Below are positions 17,178-26,407 of a DNA stretch of 64,000 bases, piece after piece. Within the stretch, counting starts at the first letter, position 1; the number at the start of each line of letters is the position of its first letter. The position numbers and the translations under genes are program-made. Source of the stretch: Sulfurimonas crateris (GTDB taxonomy: Bacteria; Campylobacterota; Campylobacteria; Campylobacterales; Sulfurimonadaceae); contig NZ_SZPX01000005.1 in assembly GCF_005217605.1 (NCBI RefSeq), positions 62,001 to 126,000 of the forward strand, given 5' to 3'. The notes beneath the pieces are model-generated. The model had not been told where the DNA came from, did no database searches, and worked only from the letters and a program-made list of their open reading frames with translations.

Positions 17178-18143
17178 CTATTTCTCCCCCGGTCCTTTTT
17201 TGATCTCTTCTTTCATAAACATTATGTCCGCAGGACTTCTCTCATACCTGCTTATTGTCTCTTCAATTTTTAGTATGAGATTTTGCATATCCAAAAGAGT
17301 ACTGTTCATAGCAGGAGCTATTTCACCACTAATCTCTTTTATATTATTCTCGCCGCTCTCTATTGCCATGCTAAATCTGTTCATTGACTCCTCTATGCCC
17401 AAGTAGCTATTTTTTATAGAGTCAAATGCTGCGGATATATCATCTTCGAATCTACCGCTTTTGCTTACAAGCTCATCAACTCTAGGTATAAGTTTATCAA
17501 TTTTTTCAGATGAGTTTTTTAGATTTTTCATACTCTCTTTAAAATTTTGTGTCGTATTTTCATCAAGTATGCTGTTTATTTTGGAGATCAAAATAGCGCT
17601 GTTTTTCAGAAGAGTAGTTATCTCCTCCTGATTTTTATCACTTAGCAACCTGCTTGTTTTTTGAAGTGTATCTGCCAGATCTTCAGATATATCTATAAAC
17701 CTGTTCTCTAGTTTTATAAGGATAGAGGGAACGGACTTTATTACTGGATAATCTTCATTCTCTCTAAGTGCAAGCGGTTTTGCATCTACATCACCGTTTA
17801 TGGTAAGGTTTATATAGCTAAGACCGGTAATTCCCTGAGATGTAAGCTGCGCCTCCGTTGATGTCTTTATAGGAGTCTCTTTTAGTATCTCGACCAAGAC
17901 CTCAACCTGTTCTAAGTTGTGTCTGCTTATGCCAAGATCTACCACTTTTCCTACGCTCAGTCCCTTATATTTAACGGGCGCATCAAGATTAAGTCCTAAA
18001 ACGGACTCATTAAAGTATATGATATATCTCTGCATTTGAGCCTCTTTAGTCGGCTTTAAAAGCCAAAAACCAAACATAGCCATACCTGCAATCCCGATAA
18101 GTACCAAAATTCCTATAACAACATAATTTACTCTGTTATTCAT
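17178..18143 (-). CDS. MlaD-like MCE-domain lipid transport protein
   Basis: A 321-residue protein anchored by one N-terminal helix (VVIGILVLIGIAGMAMFGFW). An MCE domain follows at about 38-115 (ESVLGLNLDAPVKYKGLSVGKV ... ITGLSYINL). The long C-terminal helical region reaches into the periplasm. MCE proteins form hexameric rings that pass phospholipids between membranes. The gene overlaps the ATPase gene by eight bases. Confidence 0.88.
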   Translation of the reverse strand: MNNRVNYVVIGILVLIGIAGMAMFGFWLLKPTKEAQMQRYIIYFNESVLGLNLDAPVKYKGLSVGKVVDLGISRHNLEQVEVLVEILKETPIKTSTEAQLTSQGITGLSYINLTINGDVDAKPLALRENEDYPVIKSVPSILIKLENRFIDISEDLADTLQKTSRLLSDKNQEEITTLLKNSAILISKINSILDENTTQNFKESMKNLKNSSEKIDKLIPRVDELVSKSGRFEDDISAAFDSIKNSYLGIEESMNRFSMAIESGENNIKEISGEIAPAMNSTLLDMQNLILKIEETISRYERSPADIMFMKEEIKKGPGEK

Positions 18144-18897
18144 GAAATCCGACCTTGTTTATATCCATATTAAAAAATCTACTGATAAAATCACTATTTG
18201 AACCCGATAAATTTTCCAAACTTCCCTCGTAGACTATTTTTTTATCATCAATTATAGCAAGAGTGTCGATTGTATCATAAACGGACTGTAAGTCGTGTGA
18301 TACCATAACGACGCTAAGTTTTAGAGTGTCACGAAGCTTCACTATAAGAGCGTCAAACTCTTTTACAGAAATAGGGTCCAGACCGCTTGTCGGCTCATCC
18401 AAAAATAGAAGTTCAGGATCCATAACAAGCGCGCGGGCAAGCCCTGCTTTTTTCTTCATCCCCCCGCTGAGCTGGGATGGGTAAAGAGCTCCGTCACCCT
18501 GTTTTAATCCGACAATGCTTATCTTAAAATCGACTATCTCATCGATCATAGCATCTGAGAGATCGGTGTACTCTACAAGAGGAAGAGCTATGTTCTCTTT
18601 TAGGGTGAGTGACGAAAAAAGAGCGGCTGATTGAAACAGAACACCCCACATCTGTCTAAGCTTCTGGGCCTCTTTATATTGTATATTTTTAAGATCATAT
18701 CCCAGTACTCTGATGCTTCCGCTTTGCGGCTCTTGAAGCATTAACATCTCTCTAAGAAGTGTTGTTTTTCCGGCACCGCTAGGTCCCATTATTGCATATA
18801 TCTCACCCTTTTTTATATTTAGGCTAAGTCCGTCATGAACCACTCTCTCATCAAAAACTGTTCTTAAATCTCTAACTTCGATTATATTGCTCATCAT
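18136..18897 (-). CDS. MlaF-like ABC transporter ATPase
   Basis: A 253-residue ATPase with Walker A GPSGAGKTT, Q-loop LFQSAALF, signature LSGGMKKKAGLARAL and Walker B LLFLDEPTSGLD. The signature LSGGMKKKA is typical of the MlaF/Mkl group of lipid-transport ATPases. It powers the permease encoded just upstream, with which it overlaps by four bases. Two tandem ATGs (18897 and 18894) are possible starts. Confidence 0.93.
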   Translation of the reverse strand: MMSNIIEVRDLRTVFDERVVHDGLSLNIKKGEIYAIMGPSGAGKTTLLREMLMLQEPQSGSIRVLGYDLKNIQYKEAQKLRQMWGVLFQSAALFSSLTLKENIALPLVEYTDLSDAMIDEIVDFKISIVGLKQGDGALYPSQLSGGMKKKAGLARALVMDPELLFLDEPTSGLDPISVKEFDALIVKLRDTLKLSVVMVSHDLQSVYDTIDTLAIIDDKKIVYEGSLENLSGSNSDFISRFFNMDINKVGFHE

Positions 18898-20015
18898 ATT
18901 CCCAGCTTTGTAAGAATAATTGAGAAGATAGCGTCACATATTATTACTGCAAATATGGCTTCAACAACGCTCTTTGTCGTGTTGCTTCCAAGGCTTTGCG
19001 TACTGTCTTCTACGCTAAGCCCTCTATGAATTGCTATTGCAGCAATTAAAAAACCAAAAAACGGTCCTTTTACAATACCGACAAAAAAGTGTTTTGCCGC
19101 AATAACCTCTGCAAATCTATCTAAAAAAAGAGTTGAACTGATGCCCAGATCGATACTTGCTATGATCATACCGCCGAGTATCCCCATAATATCTGCTACA
19201 AAGATAAGGATGGGCACGACTATCATCAGTGCAAAAATTCTAGGAAGAACCAAGAATTTATATGGGTTAAACCCCATAGTCTTCATCGCATCAAGCTCTT
19301 GGGTTATCTTCATAGTACCTATTTGTGCCGTATAAGCTGAAGCGCTTCTTCCCGCTATGACTATGGCAGTTATAAGAGGGGCTAGTTCTCTTAGTATTGA
19401 TATTCCAAGCATATCAACTATAAATATATTTGCTCCATATATTTTTAGCTGATATGCCGACTGATATGCGACTACGACCCCTATCAAAAATGTTGTAATC
19501 GAGACTATGCTCAGAGCTTTTACACCACTCTCGTTGATCTCAAAAAGCATCTCTTTGTACCTGATGTTCTTTAAAGATGAGAGGTAGTGAAAAGTGTTTG
19601 CAAACAGCTCTCCCAAAAAGGCTATAAAATCTACAAAGAGAGTATATTTATAGTAGGTCAATCTGCCTAATCTCTCCAAAATCCCTCTTTTTTTAGGCTC
19701 TGCTTTTTTCTCATATCTGCTTTTTTGCCTTTTTACTAAAGCAAGCATACTTAAAATATCTTCATCATCACATACGATTTCTAACTTGATAGCATCTAAT
19801 TTTAGTTCTTCTTCAAGATTATAAAAAAATATAGCAGCGGCACTATCTAGCAGAGTTGCTTTTGTAAAATCTAAGAGTACGGTTTTGTATTTGTGTAATT
19901 GGAGAGCGTTGATCTTTTTTTGGATTTTTGAGATGTTATAAAGGGTCAACCCTCCCCCGAATGTTAGAGAGAGAAGGTTGTCGGCATAAGAGATATCTAA
20001 AGATGAATTTTGCAT
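18894..20015 (-). CDS. MlaE-like lipid transport permease with N-terminal STAS domain
   Basis: A 373-residue protein. The first 100 or so residues form a STAS-like domain (KTVLLDFTKATLLDSAAAIFF), which in the E. coli system is a separate protein, MlaB. The rest is the MlaE permease with about five helices and conserved stretches such as ELAPLITAIVIAGRSASAYTAQIGTMK and ELDAMKTMGFNP. Together with the ATPase, MCE protein and lipoprotein it makes a complete phospholipid transporter for outer-membrane upkeep. The operon follows cheW after nine bases. Confidence 0.9.
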   Translation of the reverse strand: MQNSSLDISYADNLLSLTFGGGLTLYNISKIQKKINALQLHKYKTVLLDFTKATLLDSAAAIFFYNLEEELKLDAIKLEIVCDDEDILSMLALVKRQKSRYEKKAEPKKRGILERLGRLTYYKYTLFVDFIAFLGELFANTFHYLSSLKNIRYKEMLFEINESGVKALSIVSITTFLIGVVVAYQSAYQLKIYGANIFIVDMLGISILRELAPLITAIVIAGRSASAYTAQIGTMKITQELDAMKTMGFNPYKFLVLPRIFALMIVVPILIFVADIMGILGGMIIASIDLGISSTLFLDRFAEVIAAKHFFVGIVKGPFFGFLIAAIAIHRGLSVEDSTQSLGSNTTKSVVEAIFAVIICDAIFSIILTKLGI

Positions 20016-20024
20016 AACAAAATA

Positions 20025-20519
20025 TTAAAAATCCCTCTCTAAAAGTTTATTTACTTTTAGTATCGTAATAATTCTATCCTCTTGTTTTCCGACTCCGTCA
20101 ATGAGAGTGTCATCGCCGTTTGCAGTCTCAGGCGCAGGCCCTATTCTGGATTTTTTAATTCTTATAGCCATGGTTAGTCTGTCGATAACAAAGCCAGCTA
20201 TATCATCTCCGTGTCTCATAACTATAAATCTTGTATCTTCGTTATGTTTTTTAGGGCTTAGTCCAAATTTAAGACGCAGATCGATCAAAGGTATAACAGC
20301 GCCGCGCATATTAAAAACACCTACTACATACTTTGGAACCTGAGGAACTCTTGTCCACGGAAACGGTTTGATGATCTCTTGAATAGCCAAAATAGGAACC
20401 GCATACTCTTCATCTCCGATTATAAATCCGACAAGCTGAACTATATCCTCAGAGTGGTTTATGCTCTCCTGCTCCGACTTGCTCTGTTTGCTGATTATCT
20501 CTTTTAATTTTTCGCTCAT
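20025..20519 (-). CDS. cheW: Chemotaxis coupling protein CheW
   Basis: A 164-residue adaptor that links chemoreceptors to CheA. The CheW fold is evident from QLVGFIIGDEEYAVPILAIQEII, VPKYVVGVFNMRGAVIPLIDLR and the C-terminal RIITILKVNKLL. Its start overlaps the cheA stop by one base. The order cheV-cheA-cheW is the common one in Campylobacterota. Confidence 0.96.
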   Translation of the reverse strand: MSEKLKEIISKQSKSEQESINHSEDIVQLVGFIIGDEEYAVPILAIQEIIKPFPWTRVPQVPKYVVGVFNMRGAVIPLIDLRLKFGLSPKKHNEDTRFIVMRHGDDIAGFVIDRLTMAIRIKKSRIGPAPETANGDDTLIDGVGKQEDRIITILKVNKLLERDF

Positions 20520-22903
20520 TATAAAAACTCCGATCTAAAATTAATATTTCTCTGCACTACACTTGATAGGTAGTCTGCTGAGTAAGGCTTGGTTATATAC
20601 TCGACCATTCCGGACTCTACTCCGCGCATACGGTCAGATTTGCCTGTTCGTGATGTTACCGCGATGAGAGGCAGGTTTTTATAGCGGTTATATTTCTTGA
20701 TCTCTGTTGCCAATGTATATCCGTCCATTCTAGGCATCTCAATATCGATTAGCATCGCATCAAAGCTATAATCACCCTGCTTTAGTATACTTAGAGCTTC
20801 TTGACCGTCACCTGCTTCAACAAGAGCAACTCCTAGAGGCTCCAGTGCTTTTCGCATAATGGTTCTGTCCGTCTTGGAGTCATCTACTATCATAACCGTA
20901 TAATCACTAGCTTTTGTCTTTTCGCGCGTCAACATCGCCGCATCTGAAGTAGAGTCTGCTATTGCCGATGCTTTGACATGTTTTGCCATATCCATGATCG
21001 CCACAACGTCAACGATAAGCGTAACTCCTCCATCACCGCGGATAGTTGCACCCGCAATCCCTTCAATACCCTTCAGGAACTCTCCTAGAGATTTTATAAC
21101 TATCTCTTCTTGACCGACAAGAGTATCTACAATAAGTCCTAGTTTGCTTGTACCAAGACCCAGAACTACGACATAAGCGTATTCGCTTGAATCAAGTATA
21201 CGCTCTACTTCAAAAATATCTCCGATATGCACAAGAGGGAGGACATCTTCACGAAGTCTCATTACCGAGCGCCCTTCAACCGTGTAAACCTCATCGGTAG
21301 ATATCCTAACGGTCTCTAGAACAGATGCTAGAGGAATAGCGTAATGCTCCTCTTGAACACCAACAAGAAGCGCTTGAATAATAGCAAGAGTCAACGGAAT
21401 TTTGAGCTTCATAGATGTTCCGACACCAAGTTCGCTGTCTATATCTATAATACCGTTTAGTTTTTCAATATTTGTCTTTACAACGTCCATACCGACACCG
21501 CGACCAGATACGTTGGTGACTTTTGCCGCCATTGAGAAACCTGGTCTGAAGATAAGAGTGAACGCCTCTTTATCACTCATATTTTCAGCCTCTTTTTGAG
21601 TGATAATACCCTTCTCAAGAGATTTTTTCTTAAGCAGTTCTACATCAAGACCTTTACCGTCATCATCTATCTGAATAACGATCTGATTACCCTCGTTGTA
21701 TGCCTTTAGCTTAATAGTTCCTGTCTCACTCTTGCCCTGCTCTGCACGAACAGAAGGTATCTCGATACCGTGATCGCATGAGTTTCTTATGATATGGACT
21801 AATGGGTCCCCGACCTCTTCGACTATAGATTTGTCAAGCTCTGTATCTTCACCGAATATCTCAAGCTCTATCTTTTTGTTAAGCTCACGGCTTAAGTCAC
21901 GTATCATTCTAGGGAACTTGTTAAACACTTTTCCAATTGGGAGCATTCTTGTCTTCATAACCGCTATCTGAAGGTCTGTAGTAACAAGCGAGACGATAGA
22001 TACTACCTGATTTAGCTCCTCTAAAAAGCCCTCTCCCTCATAACGCTCTTCAACATCGTCATTTATCTTGATAAGTCTGTTCTTTGCAAGAACAAGCTCT
22101 CCGATAAGGTTCATAAGATGATCAAGTCTCTTAACATCAACGCGTATGGTCTGCTCAACCGTAGAAGCTTTTTTCGCAGGTGCCGCAGCTCTTGCATCAT
22201 CTGATGTGCCTTCATCCTCACTTATTGAAGCAGGTTTTGGTGCAGGAGTCACAGGTACCGGAGTTTTAGAAGCAGGCTCTACCGGCTCATCTTTAGGCTC
22301 TTGTTCGCTCTCTTGCTCATCCGCCGATGTAGATTTTGCTTCTCTTTTTGCTTTATCTTCCGCCTGTCTCTGCTGCAGGAGTCTCTCTATCTCCGCTTCA
22401 AGCTCGTCTGGATCCATATTGTCATAGTCAGGCTCGTCCTCAGCTACAGCTTCCTCTTGTGAAGTTTTATCTTCAGCTGCCTGAGTCTCATCTACAACAG
22501 GAGATTCAACCTCTCCCGTTCCGCCTGTACACTTGTCAAGTCTGGATACACAAGCAGATACATCGATCCCGCCATCAGAACTTGTGTCACGGATAATATT
22601 TAAAAGAGCCTTCATAAGATCTATAGACTCCAAAATAACATCCATGATGTCGGCATCTATAACTAACTCGCCGTGTCTTGCCTTGTTTAAAACATCTTCC
22701 ATATGGTGAGTCAGGTGAGTCAGAACGTCAAAGTTTAAAAATGACGATGCTCCCTTGATCGTGTGCGCAACGCGAAATATTCTATTTAAAAGTTCTAAAT
22801 CTCGGGGGTTGTTCTCCAGCTCCACCAAATCCTGATCTAACTGCTCTATAAGCTCGAAAGACTCGACTAAAAAATCTTGCAGTATCTCTTGAAATTCATC
22901 CAT
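20519..22903 (-). CDS. cheA: Chemotaxis histidine kinase CheA with fused receiver (CheA-CheY)
   Basis: A 794-residue kinase. It has an N-terminal Hpt domain with the phosphorylated His47 in RVAHTIKGASSF and an acidic, proline-rich linker (about 120-245). The dimerisation helix pair and HATPase (NSCDHGIE, DDGKGLD, GRGVGMDVV) follow, then a CheW-like domain and a C-terminal receiver with phosphoacceptor in DAMLIDIEMPRMDG. The receiver fusion is the form known as CheAY in Helicobacter and Campylobacter, where it is thought to act as a phosphate sink. No P2 CheY-binding domain is obvious in the linker. Confidence 0.96.
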   Translation of the reverse strand: MDEFQEILQDFLVESFELIEQLDQDLVELENNPRDLELLNRIFRVAHTIKGASSFLNFDVLTHLTHHMEDVLNKARHGELVIDADIMDVILESIDLMKALLNIIRDTSSDGGIDVSACVSRLDKCTGGTGEVESPVVDETQAAEDKTSQEEAVAEDEPDYDNMDPDELEAEIERLLQQRQAEDKAKREAKSTSADEQESEQEPKDEPVEPASKTPVPVTPAPKPASISEDEGTSDDARAAAPAKKASTVEQTIRVDVKRLDHLMNLIGELVLAKNRLIKINDDVEERYEGEGFLEELNQVVSIVSLVTTDLQIAVMKTRMLPIGKVFNKFPRMIRDLSRELNKKIELEIFGEDTELDKSIVEEVGDPLVHIIRNSCDHGIEIPSVRAEQGKSETGTIKLKAYNEGNQIVIQIDDDGKGLDVELLKKKSLEKGIITQKEAENMSDKEAFTLIFRPGFSMAAKVTNVSGRGVGMDVVKTNIEKLNGIIDIDSELGVGTSMKLKIPLTLAIIQALLVGVQEEHYAIPLASVLETVRISTDEVYTVEGRSVMRLREDVLPLVHIGDIFEVERILDSSEYAYVVVLGLGTSKLGLIVDTLVGQEEIVIKSLGEFLKGIEGIAGATIRGDGGVTLIVDVVAIMDMAKHVKASAIADSTSDAAMLTREKTKASDYTVMIVDDSKTDRTIMRKALEPLGVALVEAGDGQEALSILKQGDYSFDAMLIDIEMPRMDGYTLATEIKKYNRYKNLPLIAVTSRTGKSDRMRGVESGMVEYITKPYSADYLSSVVQRNINFRSEFL

Positions 22904-22913
22904 ATTTTCACTC

Positions 22914-23855
22914 CTACTTCATATGAGCACGAACGATGCGTGCTACTTCATTATAAAATGCGCTTGCTTTGAACTTAACCAAATAAGCTTCACCGCCTGC
23001 TTCAACACCTCTGTCTTCACTAAAATGATCACTTATAGAGGAGTTAAAGACGATCGGTATATTGTCAAATCTGCCATCCTCTTTTACATTTGCCGCAAAA
23101 TGGAAACCATCCATTCTAGGCATCTCCACATCCGAAATGATAATTTTTAAAGTATCTGGAAGCTCTTTGCCGTAGAGCTCATAAAGTTCATCAAGCTTCT
23201 GCAGTCCCTCTTTGCCGTCCATCGCTTCAAGAACATCAAATCCCATCTTAACAAGCGCCTCTTTTACTATTTTTCTAGCAGTAGAGCTGTCATCAAGAAC
23301 AAGAGCTACTCCGCTAAATGTCTCGTTCTCTGTCGTATTGAACTGAGTGTCGGGCTCATAGAGTCCCAAGTCCTGAATAACACTCTCAAGATCAAGGATA
23401 AGAAGAACATTGTCCCCCTCTATTTTTGTAACACCCGTGATCTTACTGCCATCAACCGTTGCACCGTCACTCATAAAAGATGCCGGCTCTATGTCCGCCC
23501 AGCTTATTCTTCTTATTCTTTTTGCCTCATGGACTACAAAACCTATAAGAACGTTATTAAACTCCGTAATTATTACTCTTGCATTTTTTTGAGCATTCTC
23601 TGGCTCTTTGATATTCATCCATTTTGCTAAATTCACTACGGGAATAACAACGTTTCTTAGATCAAATATGCCCTCTATAAATTCTGGAGTACCTGGTAGT
23701 TCCGTTAATTTCGGTAGTTTTATTATCTCTCGAACTTTTGAGACATTTACACCGTAAATGCCCTCGTAGACCCTGTCATCTTCTTGTTTGAAGATGCGAA
23801 AATCCACAAGTTCCATCTCATTCGAGCCGACTTTTAGTGAATGTTCTATATTCAT
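22914..23855 (-). CDS. cheV: Chemotaxis protein CheV (CheW-receiver)
   Basis: A 313-residue protein with an N-terminal CheW domain (GIYGVNVSKVREIIKLPKLTE; FIEGIFDLRNVVIPVVNL) and a C-terminal receiver (ALVLDDSSTARKIVKEALV; IIISDVEMPRMDGF). CheV couples receptors to CheA and adjusts signalling when phosphorylated. AAAGGAA precedes the ATG. It is the first of the three chemotaxis genes and lies three bases after the LpxH-like gene. Confidence 0.95.
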   Translation of the reverse strand: MNIEHSLKVGSNEMELVDFRIFKQEDDRVYEGIYGVNVSKVREIIKLPKLTELPGTPEFIEGIFDLRNVVIPVVNLAKWMNIKEPENAQKNARVIITEFNNVLIGFVVHEAKRIRRISWADIEPASFMSDGATVDGSKITGVTKIEGDNVLLILDLESVIQDLGLYEPDTQFNTTENETFSGVALVLDDSSTARKIVKEALVKMGFDVLEAMDGKEGLQKLDELYELYGKELPDTLKIIISDVEMPRMDGFHFAANVKEDGRFDNIPIVFNSSISDHFSEDRGVEAGGEAYLVKFKASAFYNEVARIVRAHMK

Positions 23856-23858
23856 ATT

Positions 23859-24596
23859 TTAATTTCCTTTTGAGAAAATTTCTTCCTGCAAAAATTGTAT
23901 GCTGTCTTTAAATTCTACAATAAAATATCTTTGATTGCACGCAAAAGCGCCAAGGTTTATATATAAAAACTCTTTTAATTTCACACTTCTGTTCTGGTGA
24001 AAATGACCCTCGATAAAGTAGTCACAACTGTACTTGCCATCAAGCCTTTTGGCCATAAACTCCTCTAGACCCACAAACTCTTTGCAATCATTTTTTTTGC
24101 CAAGATACTCATCAAGCTTCTTTAGTATGTAGTGGTTGCTTATGGAGTCTATTGCTCGTAGCAGATACAAAACACAAGAGCTTCTAATAATAGTTGTGTA
24201 AATTTTATACCCTAGATCGCTTTCTATGTCGCCGTGAGAGAGCAGGACTTTTTTTCCATCCATCCGGCACTCTACAGGTTGTGAAGAGATTGGAAAAACT
24301 TTTGCTTTTGGAAAAACAGTTGTAAGATTAAAATCATGATTTCCCTCCAGATAGAGCACCTCTACCTCTGCAGATATCCTGTTTATTAGAGTGATAGCCT
24401 CTTGGTTTATTTTATGAGTTTGAGGTATCTCTCCAAAAAGTGCATCAAATATATCGCCCATTAAGATGAGCTGCGGGCAGGATATCTTTTTGGAGTCTAT
24501 ATCTCTTAAAAACTCCAAAAAGTGAGGACGTTTGTGCGAGTAGTGTGCGTCTGCTACGACAACAGCCCCCTTTTTGATCTCCAAATTACGGGACAT
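23859..24596 (-). CDS. UDP-2,3-diacylglucosamine diphosphatase-like metallophosphoesterase
   Basis: A 245-residue calcineurin-like phosphoesterase with metal motifs DAHYS, GDIFD, GNHD, LSHGD and GHFH in the expected order. The arrangement resembles LpxH, which hydrolyses UDP-2,3-diacylglucosamine in lipid A synthesis, but the first motif reads DAH where LpxH has DLH, so the substrate is not certain. The start overlaps the argC end by 11 bases. Confidence 0.8.
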   Translation of the reverse strand: MSRNLEIKKGAVVVADAHYSHKRPHFLEFLRDIDSKKISCPQLILMGDIFDALFGEIPQTHKINQEAITLINRISAEVEVLYLEGNHDFNLTTVFPKAKVFPISSQPVECRMDGKKVLLSHGDIESDLGYKIYTTIIRSSCVLYLLRAIDSISNHYILKKLDEYLGKKNDCKEFVGLEEFMAKRLDGKYSCDYFIEGHFHQNRSVKLKEFLYINLGAFACNQRYFIVEFKDSIQFLQEEIFSKGN

Positions 24597-25608
24597 AGGC
24601 TATGTTTGGTATCCCTAAATCTTCATCAAGCCCCATCATCAGGTTGGCATTGACGACCGCGGCTGAAGAGGCGCCTCTCATAAGGTTGTCTATCGCACTT
24701 GATATAAAGAGAATATTGCCTTTTTCTAAAGAAGCTTTGCTTTGCTTTACATAAATATCGCAAAAGTTTGTCCCCGCTACGTTTTTCATATCAACTGGAT
24801 TTTTGCTCACTCTTACGTGTTTAGCATCTTTATAGTACGCCTCAAGGAGTTCATGTGCATCAAAATCTCCCTCGACCTGAATATAGATAGAGCTTAACAT
24901 TCCACGCGTAATAGGAACTAGATGCGGAACAAAATGCACCTCTTCAAAATCAACTCCCAGTTTTTGAGCGATCTCAGGTGCGTGTCTGTGCATAAGAGGA
25001 TTATATGCAAAAAGATTCTCATTTACATTCACAAAGTGAGTTGTTTCGCTCAGTTTTTTTCCTGCCCCGCTAACACCTGTTTTTGCATCTATAATTATAG
25101 GAGTATTTTTTACTCTCTTCTCCATAAACGGTAAAACACCCAATATCGCAGAGGTTGGAAAGCATCCCGGATTTGCGACCAAAGAGGCAGACTTCAACTC
25201 TTTGCGAAAGAGTTCTGGAAGACCGTAAACCGCTTTTGCCAAATTTTGAGCATCTGTATGCGGACAGTAAAACTTCTCATAAATATCTTGCGGCAATCTA
25301 TAGTCAGCCGAGAGATCAACTACTTTTATGCCCTTTGCAATAAGCGGCTTCACATAAGCCATAGCGCTCTGATGCGGAAGTGCTAAAAAAACAAGCGCAC
25401 AAGACGTCGCACACTCCTCAACGTCAGCTTTTTTTACATCTAAGTCACAAACCTTTGCAAGTGATGGATGCAGAGATACAAGCGTTGTTCCGCCCTCCGT
25501 GTTTGCAACGTAAGATAGATTGAATTTTGGATGATGAATAAGAATTTTTAAAAGTTCAAGCCCTGTATATCCGCTTGCCCCTATGACTCCTACATTAATT
25601 ACACTCAA
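24586..25608 (-). CDS. argC: N-acetyl-gamma-glutamyl-phosphate reductase
   Basis: Third step of arginine synthesis: reduces N-acetylglutamyl phosphate to the semialdehyde with NADPH. The 340-residue protein has the nucleotide-binding motif GVIGASGYTGLELL at the N-terminus and the catalytic cysteine in VANPGCFPTSAILG. The HRHAPEI segment and VHFVPHLVPITRGM follow in the usual places. It overlaps greA by 14 bases, which suggests tight coupling. Confidence 0.96.
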   Translation of the reverse strand: MSVINVGVIGASGYTGLELLKILIHHPKFNLSYVANTEGGTTLVSLHPSLAKVCDLDVKKADVEECATSCALVFLALPHQSAMAYVKPLIAKGIKVVDLSADYRLPQDIYEKFYCPHTDAQNLAKAVYGLPELFRKELKSASLVANPGCFPTSAILGVLPFMEKRVKNTPIIIDAKTGVSGAGKKLSETTHFVNVNENLFAYNPLMHRHAPEIAQKLGVDFEEVHFVPHLVPITRGMLSSIYIQVEGDFDAHELLEAYYKDAKHVRVSKNPVDMKNVAGTNFCDIYVKQSKASLEKGNILFISSAIDNLMRGASSAAVVNANLMMGLDEDLGIPNIAYVP

Positions 25609-26092
25609 AGACTATCTCCTGATATCTAACTTCGACTATCTCAAACTCTTTTGTTCCGTTTGGAAGCTGAACCTTTACGTCATCGCCCTCTTCACGACCT
25701 AAAAGCTGTTTTGCTAGCGGCGAGTTGAAAGAGAGAAGCCCCATCTCAGGATTGCTCTCACATCCGCCGACTATAGTATAAGTAAACTCCTCATCCGTAT
25801 TTACGTCACATACAACGACCGTTGAGCCGAAGCTTACTTTTGAGTGTTCAAGATCTTTTGGATCTACTATTTTTGCACTGCTGATCAGGTCTGCAAGCTC
25901 TTGGAGACGGTTATCAATCTGTTTTTGCTGCTCTTTTGCCGCGTGATACTCGGCATTTTCTTTAAGATCTCCATGCTCAAGCGCCTCTTCTATCGCCTTG
26001 ACCACGGCAGGTCTTTTTACACTTTTTAGATCTTTTACTTCTGCTTGGAGCTTGTTATATCCAAACAGTGTCATCGGCTCAATTTTTTCCAT
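25595..26092 (-). CDS. greA: Transcription elongation factor GreA
   Basis: Rescues backtracked RNA polymerase by stimulating transcript cleavage. The 165-residue protein has the N-terminal coiled-coil hairpin with the acidic tip motif HGDLKENAEYHAAKEQQ and the C-terminal domain ending in YTIVGGCESNPEMGLLSFNSPLAKQLLGREEGD. The C-terminal tail is a few residues longer than usual. A further in-frame ATG (MTLFGYNKL) lies six codons in and could be the true start. Confidence 0.96.
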   Translation of the reverse strand: MEKIEPMTLFGYNKLQAEVKDLKSVKRPAVVKAIEEALEHGDLKENAEYHAAKEQQKQIDNRLQELADLISSAKIVDPKDLEHSKVSFGSTVVVCDVNTDEEFTYTIVGGCESNPEMGLLSFNSPLAKQLLGREEGDDVKVQLPNGTKEFEIVEVRYQEIVFECN

Positions 26093-26127
26093 AAATGCGT
26101 CACCCTAAAACAATAAATTTTTTACTC

Positions 26128-26136
26128 ATTATACCA
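26128..26136 (-). promoter_or_regulatory. Extended -10 promoter of greA-argC
   Basis: On the minus strand TG-g-TATAAT occupies 26136-26128, about 35 bases before the greA ATG. No -35 match is seen at the right distance, as is common for Campylobacterota promoters with an extended -10. Confidence 0.6.
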
Positions 26137-26143
26137 GACTTTT

Positions 26144-26395
26144 TTAGCGAGGAGCTACTTTTGAGAGGTCAAACTCTATCTTTTGCTCTTGGCACTCTAT
26201 CGTTATAATACAGCCTCTTTTGCTGATTTTTTGGGCTTTTTTTATATTTTTTAGCAGTTCTCTGTTATCTTTTGAGAGCGGATCATGAGCATATAGCGTT
26301 TCATATTTTATGAAAAAGATTCTTCCTCCGCCGCAACCATCCCCCACTATTCCTTCACACACAAGCGGCTCACTTAAATCAAAACTATCAATCAT
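26144..26395 (-). CDS. Unknown 83-residue protein
   Basis: A small soluble protein with four cysteines, three of them near the ends of glycine-rich turns (CEGIVGDGCGGGRIFF) and two late ones (GCIITIECQ). The N-terminal CEG...GDGCGGGR could hold a metal, but I know no family for it. It lies between tcdA (12 bases upstream) and greA and has no neighbours that reveal a job. It is kept because it follows the operon in frame and has normal codon use. Confidence 0.6.
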   Translation of the reverse strand: MIDSFDLSEPLVCEGIVGDGCGGGRIFFIKYETLYAHDPLSKDNRELLKNIKKAQKISKRGCIITIECQEQKIEFDLSKVAPR

Positions 26396-26407
26396 CCAAA
26401 CACTCCT